Origin: Halorientalis salina
Lineage (GTDB): Archaea > Halobacteriota > Halobacteria > Halobacteriales > Haloarculaceae
NCBI RefSeq assembly: GCF_005049285.1
Contig: NZ_SOSC01000001.1
Location: 558,001 to 622,000, forward strand
Direction: 5' to 3'
DNA length: 64,000 nucleotides
Both the position numbers and the translations under genes were made by a program. A model generated the notes under the pieces. It was not told the origin of the DNA and did no database searches. It saw only the letters and a list, made by a program, of their open reading frames with translations. Below are positions 9,311 through 16,618 of the stretch, in pieces (position 1 is the first letter of the stretch; each line of letters begins with the position of its first letter).

Positions 9311-10663
9311 TTACTCCTCTTCGAGTTCCCGCTCGCTCCGTTCGCCGCCCTGTTCGTCGGCGCGGCGGTTGATGTCGACGAGGTAGTGTTCGAGGATGTC
9401 CCGCCCAAGTAGCAGGGGGTACTCCATGTGATCGCGGTCCTCGACACTCGCGGTGACGGTGTGCTGGGTGCCGCCGACGCCGACGACGAGGTCGACGACC
9501 GGACGGGATTTGCCCGACTTGAGGCTCCCGGATTTCACTTTCACGATGTCCTTGATCGGACCAGTCCCGATATCGGCGGCCAGGCGAGAGTCGATGCTCG
9601 TCCGGGTGGCTCCCGTGTCGGATTTGGCCATCACCGTCTCGGAGCCGCGGGTGCCGCTGAGGACGACCTCCTCGATGTACCCGACGACGACCGGTTTCGA
9701 TTGGGCGTTCTTTTTGGGTCGCGGCATACAGGCGGGTCGGGAATCGTCGAGCGACGCAGCCAGTCGTTCGACCGTCTCGTCGTCGACCTCGCCGCCGGCC
9801 CGCTCGATGGCCAGTTTCGCGATGTACGGCGCGGGGCTTCGGCCCGTCGCCTCGAATAGCCCCTTGAAGCCCGCGGTGGGATTGACTTCGAGGACCTTCC
9901 AGCCGTCAGCCCCCTCGACGATGTCGACGCCGGCGTAGTCGAGGCCGACGATATCGGCGGACCGGCGTGCCATGTCCGCCACCTCGTCGTCGATGCCGGC
10001 GGTCGCGTCCTCGACCGACCCGCCGAGCGCGACGTTCGTGCGCCACTCGCCGTCGGGCGCGTAGCGGTTCATCGCGCCGACGATGGTGTCGCCGACGACG
10101 TAGACCCTGAGGTCGCTGTGACGCTTCTCGTCGTGTTCGAGATATTCCTGGAGAAACGCCTGCCGGGAGCCGACCTGGGGGTTGACCGGGTCGTCCAGAT
10201 CGACCTTCCAGGCACCGCCGCCGTGAGTGCCGATGGCGGTCTTGTAGACCGCCTGGTCGCCGAAGCGGTCGCGGTCGGCGTTGAGTCGGTCGCCCGAGAG
10301 GGCGAGCAGGGCGTCGGGGACGGGGACGCCGTTCCGGGCGAGTGCGACGCCGGTCGCGAACTTGTGCATCGCCGTCAGCGTCGCGCTCGGTGGGTTGAGC
10401 ATCGGAGCGAGCTGTTCGAACGTCTGTGCCAGACCCAGTCCCTCAGCGGGATGTTCGTCCTTCGAGAGGAGGAGTCGGTTGGCGATGACGTCGACGTCCG
10501 GTTCGAGACTCGCGACGCCGTCCTGGATGTCGACGGCCGTGTTCTCGGCTCGAAGCCACGCCGTGTCGTACCCGAGGTCGGCCACCGCGTTGAGAATTGC
10601 CTTGGTTTCTTTGCTGTTGTGAAGGCTGAGGACCCCGACAGTGAGGTCCGCGTTGTCGGCCAT
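9311..10663 (-). CDS. RimK-type ATP-grasp ligase fused to a retropepsin-like (RimB/ATP-dependent zinc protease) domain
   Basis: 450 residues with two domains. Residues 1 to about 290 are RimK/LysX-like ATP-grasp: MHKFATGVALARNGVPVP, the lysine-containing VYKTAIGTHGGGAWKV, and the Mg-binding end VDIVEGADGWKVLEVNPTAG. Residues about 320-440 match the small aspartic-protease-like domain found in RimB-type proteins, with the active-site-like AKSDTGATRTSID and LLLGRDILEHYLVD. RimK enzymes add amino acids, often glutamate, to a C-terminus; the partner protease-like domain is thought to act on the tail. ATG 10663 fits the first beta strand. The tail is very acidic (ERSERELEEE). It is divergent from the aspartoacylase-family gene at 10804; the product of the pair is unknown. 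Confidence 0.85.
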   Translation of the reverse strand: MADNADLTVGVLSLHNSKETKAILNAVADLGYDTAWLRAENTAVDIQDGVASLEPDVDVIANRLLLSKDEHPAEGLGLAQTFEQLAPMLNPPSATLTAMHKFATGVALARNGVPVPDALLALSGDRLNADRDRFGDQAVYKTAIGTHGGGAWKVDLDDPVNPQVGSRQAFLQEYLEHDEKRHSDLRVYVVGDTIVGAMNRYAPDGEWRTNVALGGSVEDATAGIDDEVADMARRSADIVGLDYAGVDIVEGADGWKVLEVNPTAGFKGLFEATGRSPAPYIAKLAIERAGGEVDDETVERLAASLDDSRPACMPRPKKNAQSKPVVVGYIEEVVLSGTRGSETVMAKSDTGATRTSIDSRLAADIGTGPIKDIVKVKSGSLKSGKSRPVVDLVVGVGGTQHTVTASVEDRDHMEYPLLLGRDILEHYLVDINRRADEQGGERSERELEEE

Positions 10664-10774
10664 AGACTGGGTAGAACCCTGCCCGGAAAAAGGGCTACTA
10701 CTCACCCCGTAAAACATCGGGTAAACGCCATTTCGATCGAACGGAGCGTTATCGTGACCGAGCTAGGTCGACTG

Positions 10775-10782
10775 TTTTTATA
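10775..10782 (+). promoter_or_regulatory. TATA box for leaderless aspartoacylase-family gene
   Basis: TTTTTATA lies about 26 bases before ATG 10804. This predicts transcription starting at or next to the start codon and fixes that start. Confidence 0.55.
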
Positions 10783-10803
10783 GCTCCCAGTCCGAGGGCG
10801 GGC

Positions 10804-11823
10804 ATGAGCGAATCACGGGCGTTCACCTACAGCGACGGCGAGGTGGCTCCCGGAGAGACCGCGGACATCCGGTACAGCGTCAGCCAGACGTATCTCGGTG
10901 ATCCCATCCGAATCCCCGTGACGATCATCAACGCCGAGAAGCCCGGCCCGAGGGTGTTTCTCAGTGCGGCGGTCCACGGCGACGAACTCAACGGCATCGA
11001 GGTCGTCCGAGCGGTCGCACAGGAGTGGGCCCACGAGGGGCTTGAGGGGACACTCGTCTGTCTTCCCGTTCTGAACGTCCCGGCCTTCATGGCCCAGGAG
11101 CGGTACCTCCCGATTTACGACCGGGACCTCAACCGGTCGTTCCCCGGTGCGGAGGAAAGCACCAACGCCAAACGGATCGCCGCCCGCATCTTCGAGAACT
11201 TCATCGAACCCTGTGATGTCGGCATCGATTTTCACACGTCGACGCGCGGCCGGACGAACATGCTACACGTCCGGGCGGACACGAACGATCCGGCGGTCGG
11301 TCGGCTGGCCAAGGCGTTCGCCTCGAACGTCATCATCTCCAGCGAGGGTCCGAGTGGTTCGCTGCGCAGGGAAGCCAGTGACGCCGGCGTCCCGACCATC
11401 ACCGTCGAAATGGGGGAGGCCCACCGGTTCCAGCGGAAACTCATCGACCGGGCGCTCGAGGGCGTCGAGAGCGTCCTCGCAGAGTACGGACTGCGCCCGG
11501 CAGAGGCCGTCCACTGGCCGGGGTGGCGGACGATCATCGACGGCAACGAGGAGAAGACGTGGCTGCGGGCCGACGCCGGCGGCCTCGTCGAGATGCACTA
11601 CAGCCAGGGCTCGCTGGTCTACGAGGACGACCAAATATGCACCATCACGAACCCGTTCAAAGCCGAGACCGACACCATTCGAGCCCCCTTCACTGGTGTC
11701 CTCGTGGGAACGGTCGAGAACCCGCTGGTGTACCCCGGGAACCCGATCTGTCACCTGGTTCGACTCGACGAGCGAACGCTGCGAGCCGTCGAACGCGAAG
11801 CGGAGAACGGAGAGCGCTCGTAG
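10804..11823 (+). CDS. Succinylglutamate desuccinylase / aspartoacylase family hydrolase
   Basis: An M14-type zinc hydrolase of 339 residues. Zinc ligands are seen in SAAVHGDELNGIEVV (His, Glu) and in VGIDFHTSTRGR (His); the probable catalytic Glu is in ITVEMGEAHRF. The last 100 residues are the beta-barrel domain of the family. It cleaves an amide bond, but the substrate is not known; arginine catabolism genes are absent nearby. In bacteria, RimK, a RimB-like protease and an aspartoacylase-like hydrolase often occur together. Here the first two are fused and divergent from this gene, so a joint role in making and trimming a peptide-like modification is a reasonable inference. Confidence 0.87.
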   Translation: MSESRAFTYSDGEVAPGETADIRYSVSQTYLGDPIRIPVTIINAEKPGPRVFLSAAVHGDELNGIEVVRAVAQEWAHEGLEGTLVCLPVLNVPAFMAQERYLPIYDRDLNRSFPGAEESTNAKRIAARIFENFIEPCDVGIDFHTSTRGRTNMLHVRADTNDPAVGRLAKAFASNVIISSEGPSGSLRREASDAGVPTITVEMGEAHRFQRKLIDRALEGVESVLAEYGLRPAEAVHWPGWRTIIDGNEEKTWLRADAGGLVEMHYSQGSLVYEDDQICTITNPFKAETDTIRAPFTGVLVGTVENPLVYPGNPICHLVRLDERTLRAVEREAENGERS

Positions 11824-11927
11824 TTCGTCCGAGAACGTGTTGTCAAATAACACATTAAGCCATATTAACAAACTAGCTAGAACTAGGGAAGAGTTTACAG
11901 AACGGTCGGGGAAAACTTCGACACGAC

Positions 11928-12530
11928 ATGCCATAATCCCAGCGGGGCCAGAACGCGGCGTCCGAGTTCTCCCGGGAACAAGCGGAGTCTCCCTCGCAGA
12001 CGGGGAAGGGTGAGACCGAAACTGACACAGCGATCTCTCTCGACGAAACGTTCGATATCCGACGCAATTCGCGGCGACTGCGCGTGTTACAGTACCTGCT
12101 CGATTCGGACTCTGAGAGCGCAGAACTCGGCGAGGTCGCAGAGCACATCGCGGCGCAGGAGAACGACAAGCGGGTTTCATAGATCACCTCAACGGAGCGA
12201 AAGCGAGTGTACGTGGGGCTTTATCAGAACCACCTGCCACGGATGGACGCCGTCGGCGTCGTCGATTTCGACTCGGACCGAAAGCGGATTCAGGCATGTG
12301 ACCGCGCACGTGAACTACAAACCTACCTCCAGACCGATTCATCCAGCGGGCGAACCGGCGGTAATCGGTGGCCGATATACGATCTCGTCGTCGCGGGGTG
12401 TGGCGGACTCGCGCTGGCGGCGAGCCTGCTACTCGAAGGACCCGCCGTGCTGAATCCAGTGTCGATCACAGCCGCCGTAGTCGGCAGCGTTCTCGCACTT
12501 TCCCTGGGCCAGTTGTATACCGAGTCGTGA
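11928..12530 (+). pseudogene. DUF7344-type protein, broken by two in-frame stop codons
   Basis: Reading from ATG 11928, one frame codes for a haloarchaeal DUF7344-like protein: a winged-helix-like part (RRLRVLQYLLDSDSESAEL, then ELGEVAEHIAAQENDK), then TERKRVYVGLYQNHLPRMDAVGVVDF, then two C-terminal membrane helices (YDLVVAGCGGLALAASLLL and PVSITAAVVGSVLALSLG). The frame is interrupted by TAA at codon 3 (11934) and TAG at 12180. No other start precedes the conserved domain. Family members are thought to be small regulators with membrane anchors. The stops look like substitutions: the frame itself is unbroken for 600 bases. A sequencing error is possible but would need two events. Confidence 0.72.
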
Positions 12531-12700
12531 GCGAGGAGGCACAGTTCGATCCCGACCGAATCGGATCGACTGGTCGCATTGTTCGGGGAACGATACACAT
12601 CTATCCGGACAGTAGTCCGAAATTAACCTCGAAACGAACCAGTTAGTCACCGATTTACAACGATGGTGGGGTGAGCGCGTTCATCCGGGGGAGTGTGGAA

Positions 12701-12800
12701 CCACCTCGATTGGTGGGTGGTGGTACCGAGAAACGTCGGTCCAGGCCGACGTTTCGACCGCCTTATTGACGTGCGGTACCCGTCGGCCACAGCGGTGGCC
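12701..12800 (+). other. Highly structured region upstream of sdhC, candidate small RNA or leader
   Basis: The 380-base gap between the broken gene and sdhC has no convincing gene but several exact helices. CCACC/GGTGG is at 12701-12716. GGTACCG at 12722-12728 can pair with CGGTACC at 12774-12780 and would enclose a 10-bp perfect stem, GAAACGTCGG/CCGACGTTTC (12730-12755). GGCCAC/GTGGCC is at 12785-12800. Nested helices of this quality point to a folded RNA, but no known family (RNase P, SRP, box C/D) was recognised. A weak TATA-like ACTAAACA near 12878 may serve a leaderless sdhC. The strand of any RNA is uncertain. Confidence 0.35.
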
Positions 12801-12910
12801 TGGCACGGAAGGAAGGCCCGAACATGAGCGGCTCTGCGGGCGATTTTAGCGGGTCGCTGCAGGACCATGTAGAAACTACTAAACACCCCCGGTCCTTGGC
12901 TCAGAACGTT

Positions 12911-13303
12911 ATGAGTCAGTCGTACGACCGGGGCACCGTCGAGGACTTCGGACGGTGGAAAGAGTTCTCCGCCGGTATGTGGGCATGGATCTTCCACAAG
13001 TTCACCGGCTGGGTGCTGGTCGGCTATCTGTTCACCCACATCGCGGTGTTGAGCACCGCAACGCAGGGAGCGACGACGTACACGCAGACGATCCGGGGAC
13101 TGGAAGCCCTGGCAATCGTCCGCGTACTCGAAGTCGGGTTGCTGGCCGTTGCGGTGTTCCACATCCTCAACGGCGTCCGACTGCTGTTCGTCGACCTCGG
13201 CGTGGGTCTAGAGGCACAGGACAAGAGTTTCTACGCGTCGCTGGTGCTGTCGGGCGCCATCGTCGTCGCAAGCGTCCCGACGTTCGTCTCGGGGGCGTTC
13301 TGA
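12911..13303 (+). CDS. sdhC: Succinate dehydrogenase, cytochrome b556 subunit
   Basis: First membrane-anchor subunit of complex II, 130 residues. There are three membrane helices: [40 protein letters not shown] and [19 protein letters not shown]. Histidines in FHKFTG, LFTHIA and FHILNG are candidates for haem and quinone-site roles. The longer frame beginning at 12824 was rejected because [16 protein letters not shown] is the usual start and the upstream residues look random. The stop is one base before sdhD, and the order sdhC-D-B-A is the haloarchaeal one. Confidence 0.92.
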   Translation: MSQSYDRGTVEDFGRWKEFSAGMWAWIFHKFTGWVLVGYLFTHIAVLSTATQGATTYTQTIRGLEALAIVRVLEVGLLAVAVFHILNGVRLLFVDLGVGLEAQDKSFYASLVLSGAIVVASVPTFVSGAF

Positions 13304-13304
13304 G

Positions 13305-13673
13305 ATGGCAGAGCACTACTCCTCGTTCAACAGGGGCAACACCCGCTGGTTCCTCCAGCGAATTACGGCCGTGTTCCTGATCGGCGTGCTTGCGTTCCAC
13401 TTCATGCTGTTGCACTTCGTGAATCACGCCGCCGAGATCACCTTCCTCGGGACCCAGGCACGGATGAGCCAGGTGGGCTACTTCGGGACGATGATCGCCT
13501 TTCTCGTGACCGCGACGTTCCACGGCGTCAACGGCGTCTACAACGCGCTCATCAACCAGGGCCTGGAAGGCACACAGAAGCAGGCCGTCAAGTGGGTGCT
13601 CGTCGTGGCCAGCCTCGTGTTGGTCGCACAGGGCTCCAGAACGGCGCTCTACATGGCAGGGATCATCGCATGA
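13305..13673 (+). CDS. sdhD: Succinate dehydrogenase, second membrane anchor subunit
   Basis: 122 residues with three predicted membrane helices: VFLIGVLAFHFMLLHFV, YFGTMIAFLVTATFHGVNGV and WVLVVASLVLVAQGSRTA. The pattern RITAVFLIGVLAFHF with a helix-1 His and the FHGVNG motif in helix 2 parallels SdhC. It overlaps sdhB by the ATGA junction at 13670-13673, implying translational coupling. Confidence 0.91.
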   Translation: MAEHYSSFNRGNTRWFLQRITAVFLIGVLAFHFMLLHFVNHAAEITFLGTQARMSQVGYFGTMIAFLVTATFHGVNGVYNALINQGLEGTQKQAVKWVLVVASLVLVAQGSRTALYMAGIIA

Positions 13674-14563
13674 GTACCGGAATTCAGGAATCAGAAACCG
13701 AAGCCGACACAGAGGAACAGGACACTGCGGCCGAGGAGTCAGCGGCCCAACGACAGCGCATGGAGACGAAACGCCAGCGCGCCGCCGAGCGGGACCTCCA
13801 GGAGAAAGCCGAGGAGGAACTCGACGACTCCGAGAACGCGGTCGAGCTGAAGGTCTTCCGCTACGACCCCGAGGTCGAGGGCAAAGAGGAGCCGCGGTTC
13901 GACACGTTCCACGTCCCCTTCTTCAAGGGGATGACCGTACTGGACGCGCTCATCTACGCCCGCGACCACTTCGATTCGAGTCTGACCTTCCGACACTCCT
14001 GTCGACAGGCGATCTGTGGGTCAGACGCGTTATTCATCAACGGCAGGCAGCGACTGGGCTGTAAGACCCAGATGGTCGACCTCGACTGGCCGGTCCGCAT
14101 CGAGCCGCTCCCACATCAGGACGTGGTCAAGGACCTCGTCGTCGACATGGAGCACTTCTACGACCAGATGGAGTCCGTCGAGCCGTACTTCGACCCCGAG
14201 GAGACGCCGAAGAAAAGCGACTTAGAAGAGCAGCGCCAGGACCGCGAGAACCGCGAGAAAATCAAGATGTCGACGCGGTGTATCTGGTGTGGCGCGTGTA
14301 TGTCCTCGTGTAACATCGCCGCGGGCGACAACGAGTACCTCGGTCCGGCGGCCATCAACAAGGCCTACCGGTTCGCGATGGACGAGCGGGAAGGCGAGAA
14401 CATGAAACAGCACCGGCTGAACATCATCGAGCAGGAACACGGTGTCTGGCGCTGTCAGACCCAGTTCTCCTGTACCGAGGTGTGCCCGAAGGACATCCCG
14501 CTCACCGAGCACATCCAGGAACTGAAACGCGAAGCCGTCAAGAACAACCTGAAGTTCTGGTAA
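13670..14563 (+). CDS. sdhB: Succinate dehydrogenase iron-sulfur subunit
   Basis: 297 residues. All three clusters are visible: [2Fe-2S] ligands in RHSCRQAICGSDALF and LGCKTQ, then CIWCGACMSSCN, and CQTQFSCTEVCPKD. The first 55 residues are a charged, Glu/Arg-rich extension that bacterial SdhB lacks but haloarchaeal forms often carry. The protein carries electrons from the flavoprotein to the SdhC/D anchor. The start is set by the overlap with the sdhD stop. Confidence 0.95.
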   Translation: MSTGIQESETEADTEEQDTAAEESAAQRQRMETKRQRAAERDLQEKAEEELDDSENAVELKVFRYDPEVEGKEEPRFDTFHVPFFKGMTVLDALIYARDHFDSSLTFRHSCRQAICGSDALFINGRQRLGCKTQMVDLDWPVRIEPLPHQDVVKDLVVDMEHFYDQMESVEPYFDPEETPKKSDLEEQRQDRENREKIKMSTRCIWCGACMSSCNIAAGDNEYLGPAAINKAYRFAMDEREGENMKQHRLNIIEQEHGVWRCQTQFSCTEVCPKDIPLTEHIQELKREAVKNNLKFW

Positions 14564-14585
14564 CCCCTAGCAACACCAATCACAC

Positions 14586-16415
14586 ATGTACGAACACGAC
14601 GTTCTGGTCATCGGCGGCGGCGGTGCAGGCCTCAGAGCCGCGATCGCGGCCCACGAAGAGGGTGCCGACGTGGCCATCGTGACGAAGCTCCATCCCGTTC
14701 GGAGTCACACGGGTGCGGCAGAGGGCGGTATCAACGCGGCGCTCCGGGACGGCGACTCCTGGGAAGACCACGCCTACGACACGATGAAGGGGTCGGACTT
14801 CCTGGGCGACGCCCCGGCGATCGAGACGTTCGCGAAGACCGCTCCCGAGGAAGTCATCAACCTCGAACACTGGGGGATGCCGTTCTCCCGAGAGGACGAC
14901 GGGCGCGTCTCACAGCGTCCGTTCGGCGGCCTCTCGTTCCCGCGAACCACCTACGCCGGCGCCGAAACCGGCCACCACATGCTCCACACGATGTACGAGC
15001 AGGTGGTCAAGCGAGGCATCGAGGTCTACGACGAGTGGTACGTGAGCCGCCTCGCCGTGACCGACCACGACGACCCGGAAGACCGCGTCTGTCACGGCTG
15101 TGTCGCCTACGACATCAAGTCCGGCGAGATTGCCGGCTTCAAGGCGACCGGTGGCGTGATCCTCGCGACCGGCGGGCTCGGACAGGCGTTCGACCACACC
15201 ACCAACGCGGTCGCCAACACCGGCGACGGGCCGGCGATGGCGTACCGCGCCGGCGTCCCGGTTGAGGACATGGAGATGATCCAGTTCCACCCGACGACGC
15301 TCCCCTCGACTGGCGTGCTCATCTCCGAGGGTGTCCGCGGTGAGGGAGGCATCCTCTACAACGACGAGGGCGAACGCCTCATGTTCGAGTACGGCTACGC
15401 GAACAACGAGGGGGAACTCGCCTCTCGTGACGTCGTCGCCCGCGCGGAACTCACCGAGGTCAACGAGGGCCGCGGGATCGACGACGAGTACGTCCACCTC
15501 GACATGCGCCACCTGGGCGAAGAGCGCATCCTCGACCGCCTGGAGAACATCCTCCACCTGGCGGAGGACTTCGAGGGCGTCGACGGCCTCGAAGAGCCGA
15601 TGCCGGTCAAGCCCGGCCAGCACTACGCGATGGGCGGGCTCGAAGTCGACGAGAACAGCGAAACCTGTATCAACGGCCTCTACGCCGCCGGCGAGTGTGC
15701 CTGCGTCAGTATGCACGGTGCCAACCGCCTCGGCGGGAACGCCTTGCCCGAACTGCTCGTCTTCGGTGCCCGCGCGGGCTATCACGCGGGCGGCCGAGAC
15801 CTCGGCGAGGCGAAGATCCCGACCGGTCCCTCGGCGAAAAGCGAGGACGGCCACGTCGATACGCCCGTCTCGCCCGGTGCCGTCGATGCCGGCGACGGGG
15901 ACGTCGCCGCGGACGGTGCCCTCGTCGAACCCCAAGAGGTCATCCAGCACCACGTCGAAGCGGAGGAGCGCCGCGTCACGGAACTGCTGGAGAAAGACGA
16001 CGGCGTCAACCACGCGGAGGTGCGCGCCGACGTCCAGGAGACGATGACGGACAACGTGAACGTCTTCCGCAACGAGGAGAACCTCAAGGAAGCCGTCGAG
16101 GACCTCCGCGTCGCTCGCGAGCGTTATCAGGACGTCTACGTCCGCGACCCGTCACGGACGTACAACACGGACCTCATCCACACCATCGAGACGCGCAACA
16201 TCATCGACGTCGCAGAGGCCATCACCCTCGGTGCGCTGGCCCGCGAGGAGTTCCGCGGTGCGCACTGGCGCGAACAGCACCAGGAGCGCAAAGACGACGA
16301 GTGGATCAAGCACACGATGGTCTCCTGGAACGACGGCCGGCCGGACCTCTACTACAAGCCCGTCGTCCTCGAAGGCGAGGACAAGACCTACGAGCCCAAA
16401 GAGCGGTCCTACTAA
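14586..16415 (+). CDS. sdhA: Succinate dehydrogenase flavoprotein subunit
   Basis: 609 residues. FAD-binding motif VIGGGGAGLRAAIAA at the N-terminus; covalent-flavin His in RSHTGAAEGGINAAL; substrate-site segment HPTTLPSTGVLISEGVRGEGG; second FAD segment MHGANRLGGNALPELLVFG. It oxidises succinate to fumarate in the TCA cycle. It is the last gene of the sdhCDBA operon, 22 bases after sdhB, and is followed by a T-rich terminator. Confidence 0.96.
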   Translation: MYEHDVLVIGGGGAGLRAAIAAHEEGADVAIVTKLHPVRSHTGAAEGGINAALRDGDSWEDHAYDTMKGSDFLGDAPAIETFAKTAPEEVINLEHWGMPFSREDDGRVSQRPFGGLSFPRTTYAGAETGHHMLHTMYEQVVKRGIEVYDEWYVSRLAVTDHDDPEDRVCHGCVAYDIKSGEIAGFKATGGVILATGGLGQAFDHTTNAVANTGDGPAMAYRAGVPVEDMEMIQFHPTTLPSTGVLISEGVRGEGGILYNDEGERLMFEYGYANNEGELASRDVVARAELTEVNEGRGIDDEYVHLDMRHLGEERILDRLENILHLAEDFEGVDGLEEPMPVKPGQHYAMGGLEVDENSETCINGLYAAGECACVSMHGANRLGGNALPELLVFGARAGYHAGGRDLGEAKIPTGPSAKSEDGHVDTPVSPGAVDAGDGDVAADGALVEPQEVIQHHVEAEERRVTELLEKDDGVNHAEVRADVQETMTDNVNVFRNEENLKEAVEDLRVARERYQDVYVRDPSRTYNTDLIHTIETRNIIDVAEAITLGALAREEFRGAHWREQHQERKDDEWIKHTMVSWNDGRPDLYYKPVVLEGEDKTYEPKERSY

Positions 16416-16418
16416 CCT

Positions 16419-16433
16419 CCCTTTTTTAACGGG
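16419..16433 (+). terminator. T-rich terminator after sdhA
   Basis: CCC-TTTTTT-AAC-GGG directly after the sdhA stop has a run of six T, the kind of signal that ends archaeal transcription. The following bases to 16618 hold no gene that I can see. Confidence 0.45.
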
Positions 16434-16618
16434 AATTTCCGCGCTTCCGCTCTACAGCACACAGACCCCACGCTACGCACTCTTTTGTACTACTCACCCT
16501 CTGAACCCCGTAGCGTCTGCTAGGTAACTGCTACGAACCGGAAGCCGACGAGTAACAAAACCGGTAGCGAATGAGGAGCAGCCACGGCCACTGCCGATCA
16601 CCGCATTCGTTACAAACG

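Noticed and set aside
12010-12453. 147-codon frame inside the DUF7344-like pseudogene
   Set aside because: Ser/Arg-rich sequence in a different frame; the conserved protein lies in the frame with two stops.
12694-12840. SRP 7S RNA or RNase P RNA ahead of sdhC
   Set aside because: The GGAAGG-like stretch near 12807 lacks the SRP helix 8 context, and the RNase P GAGGAAAGUCC and 3' partner are absent.
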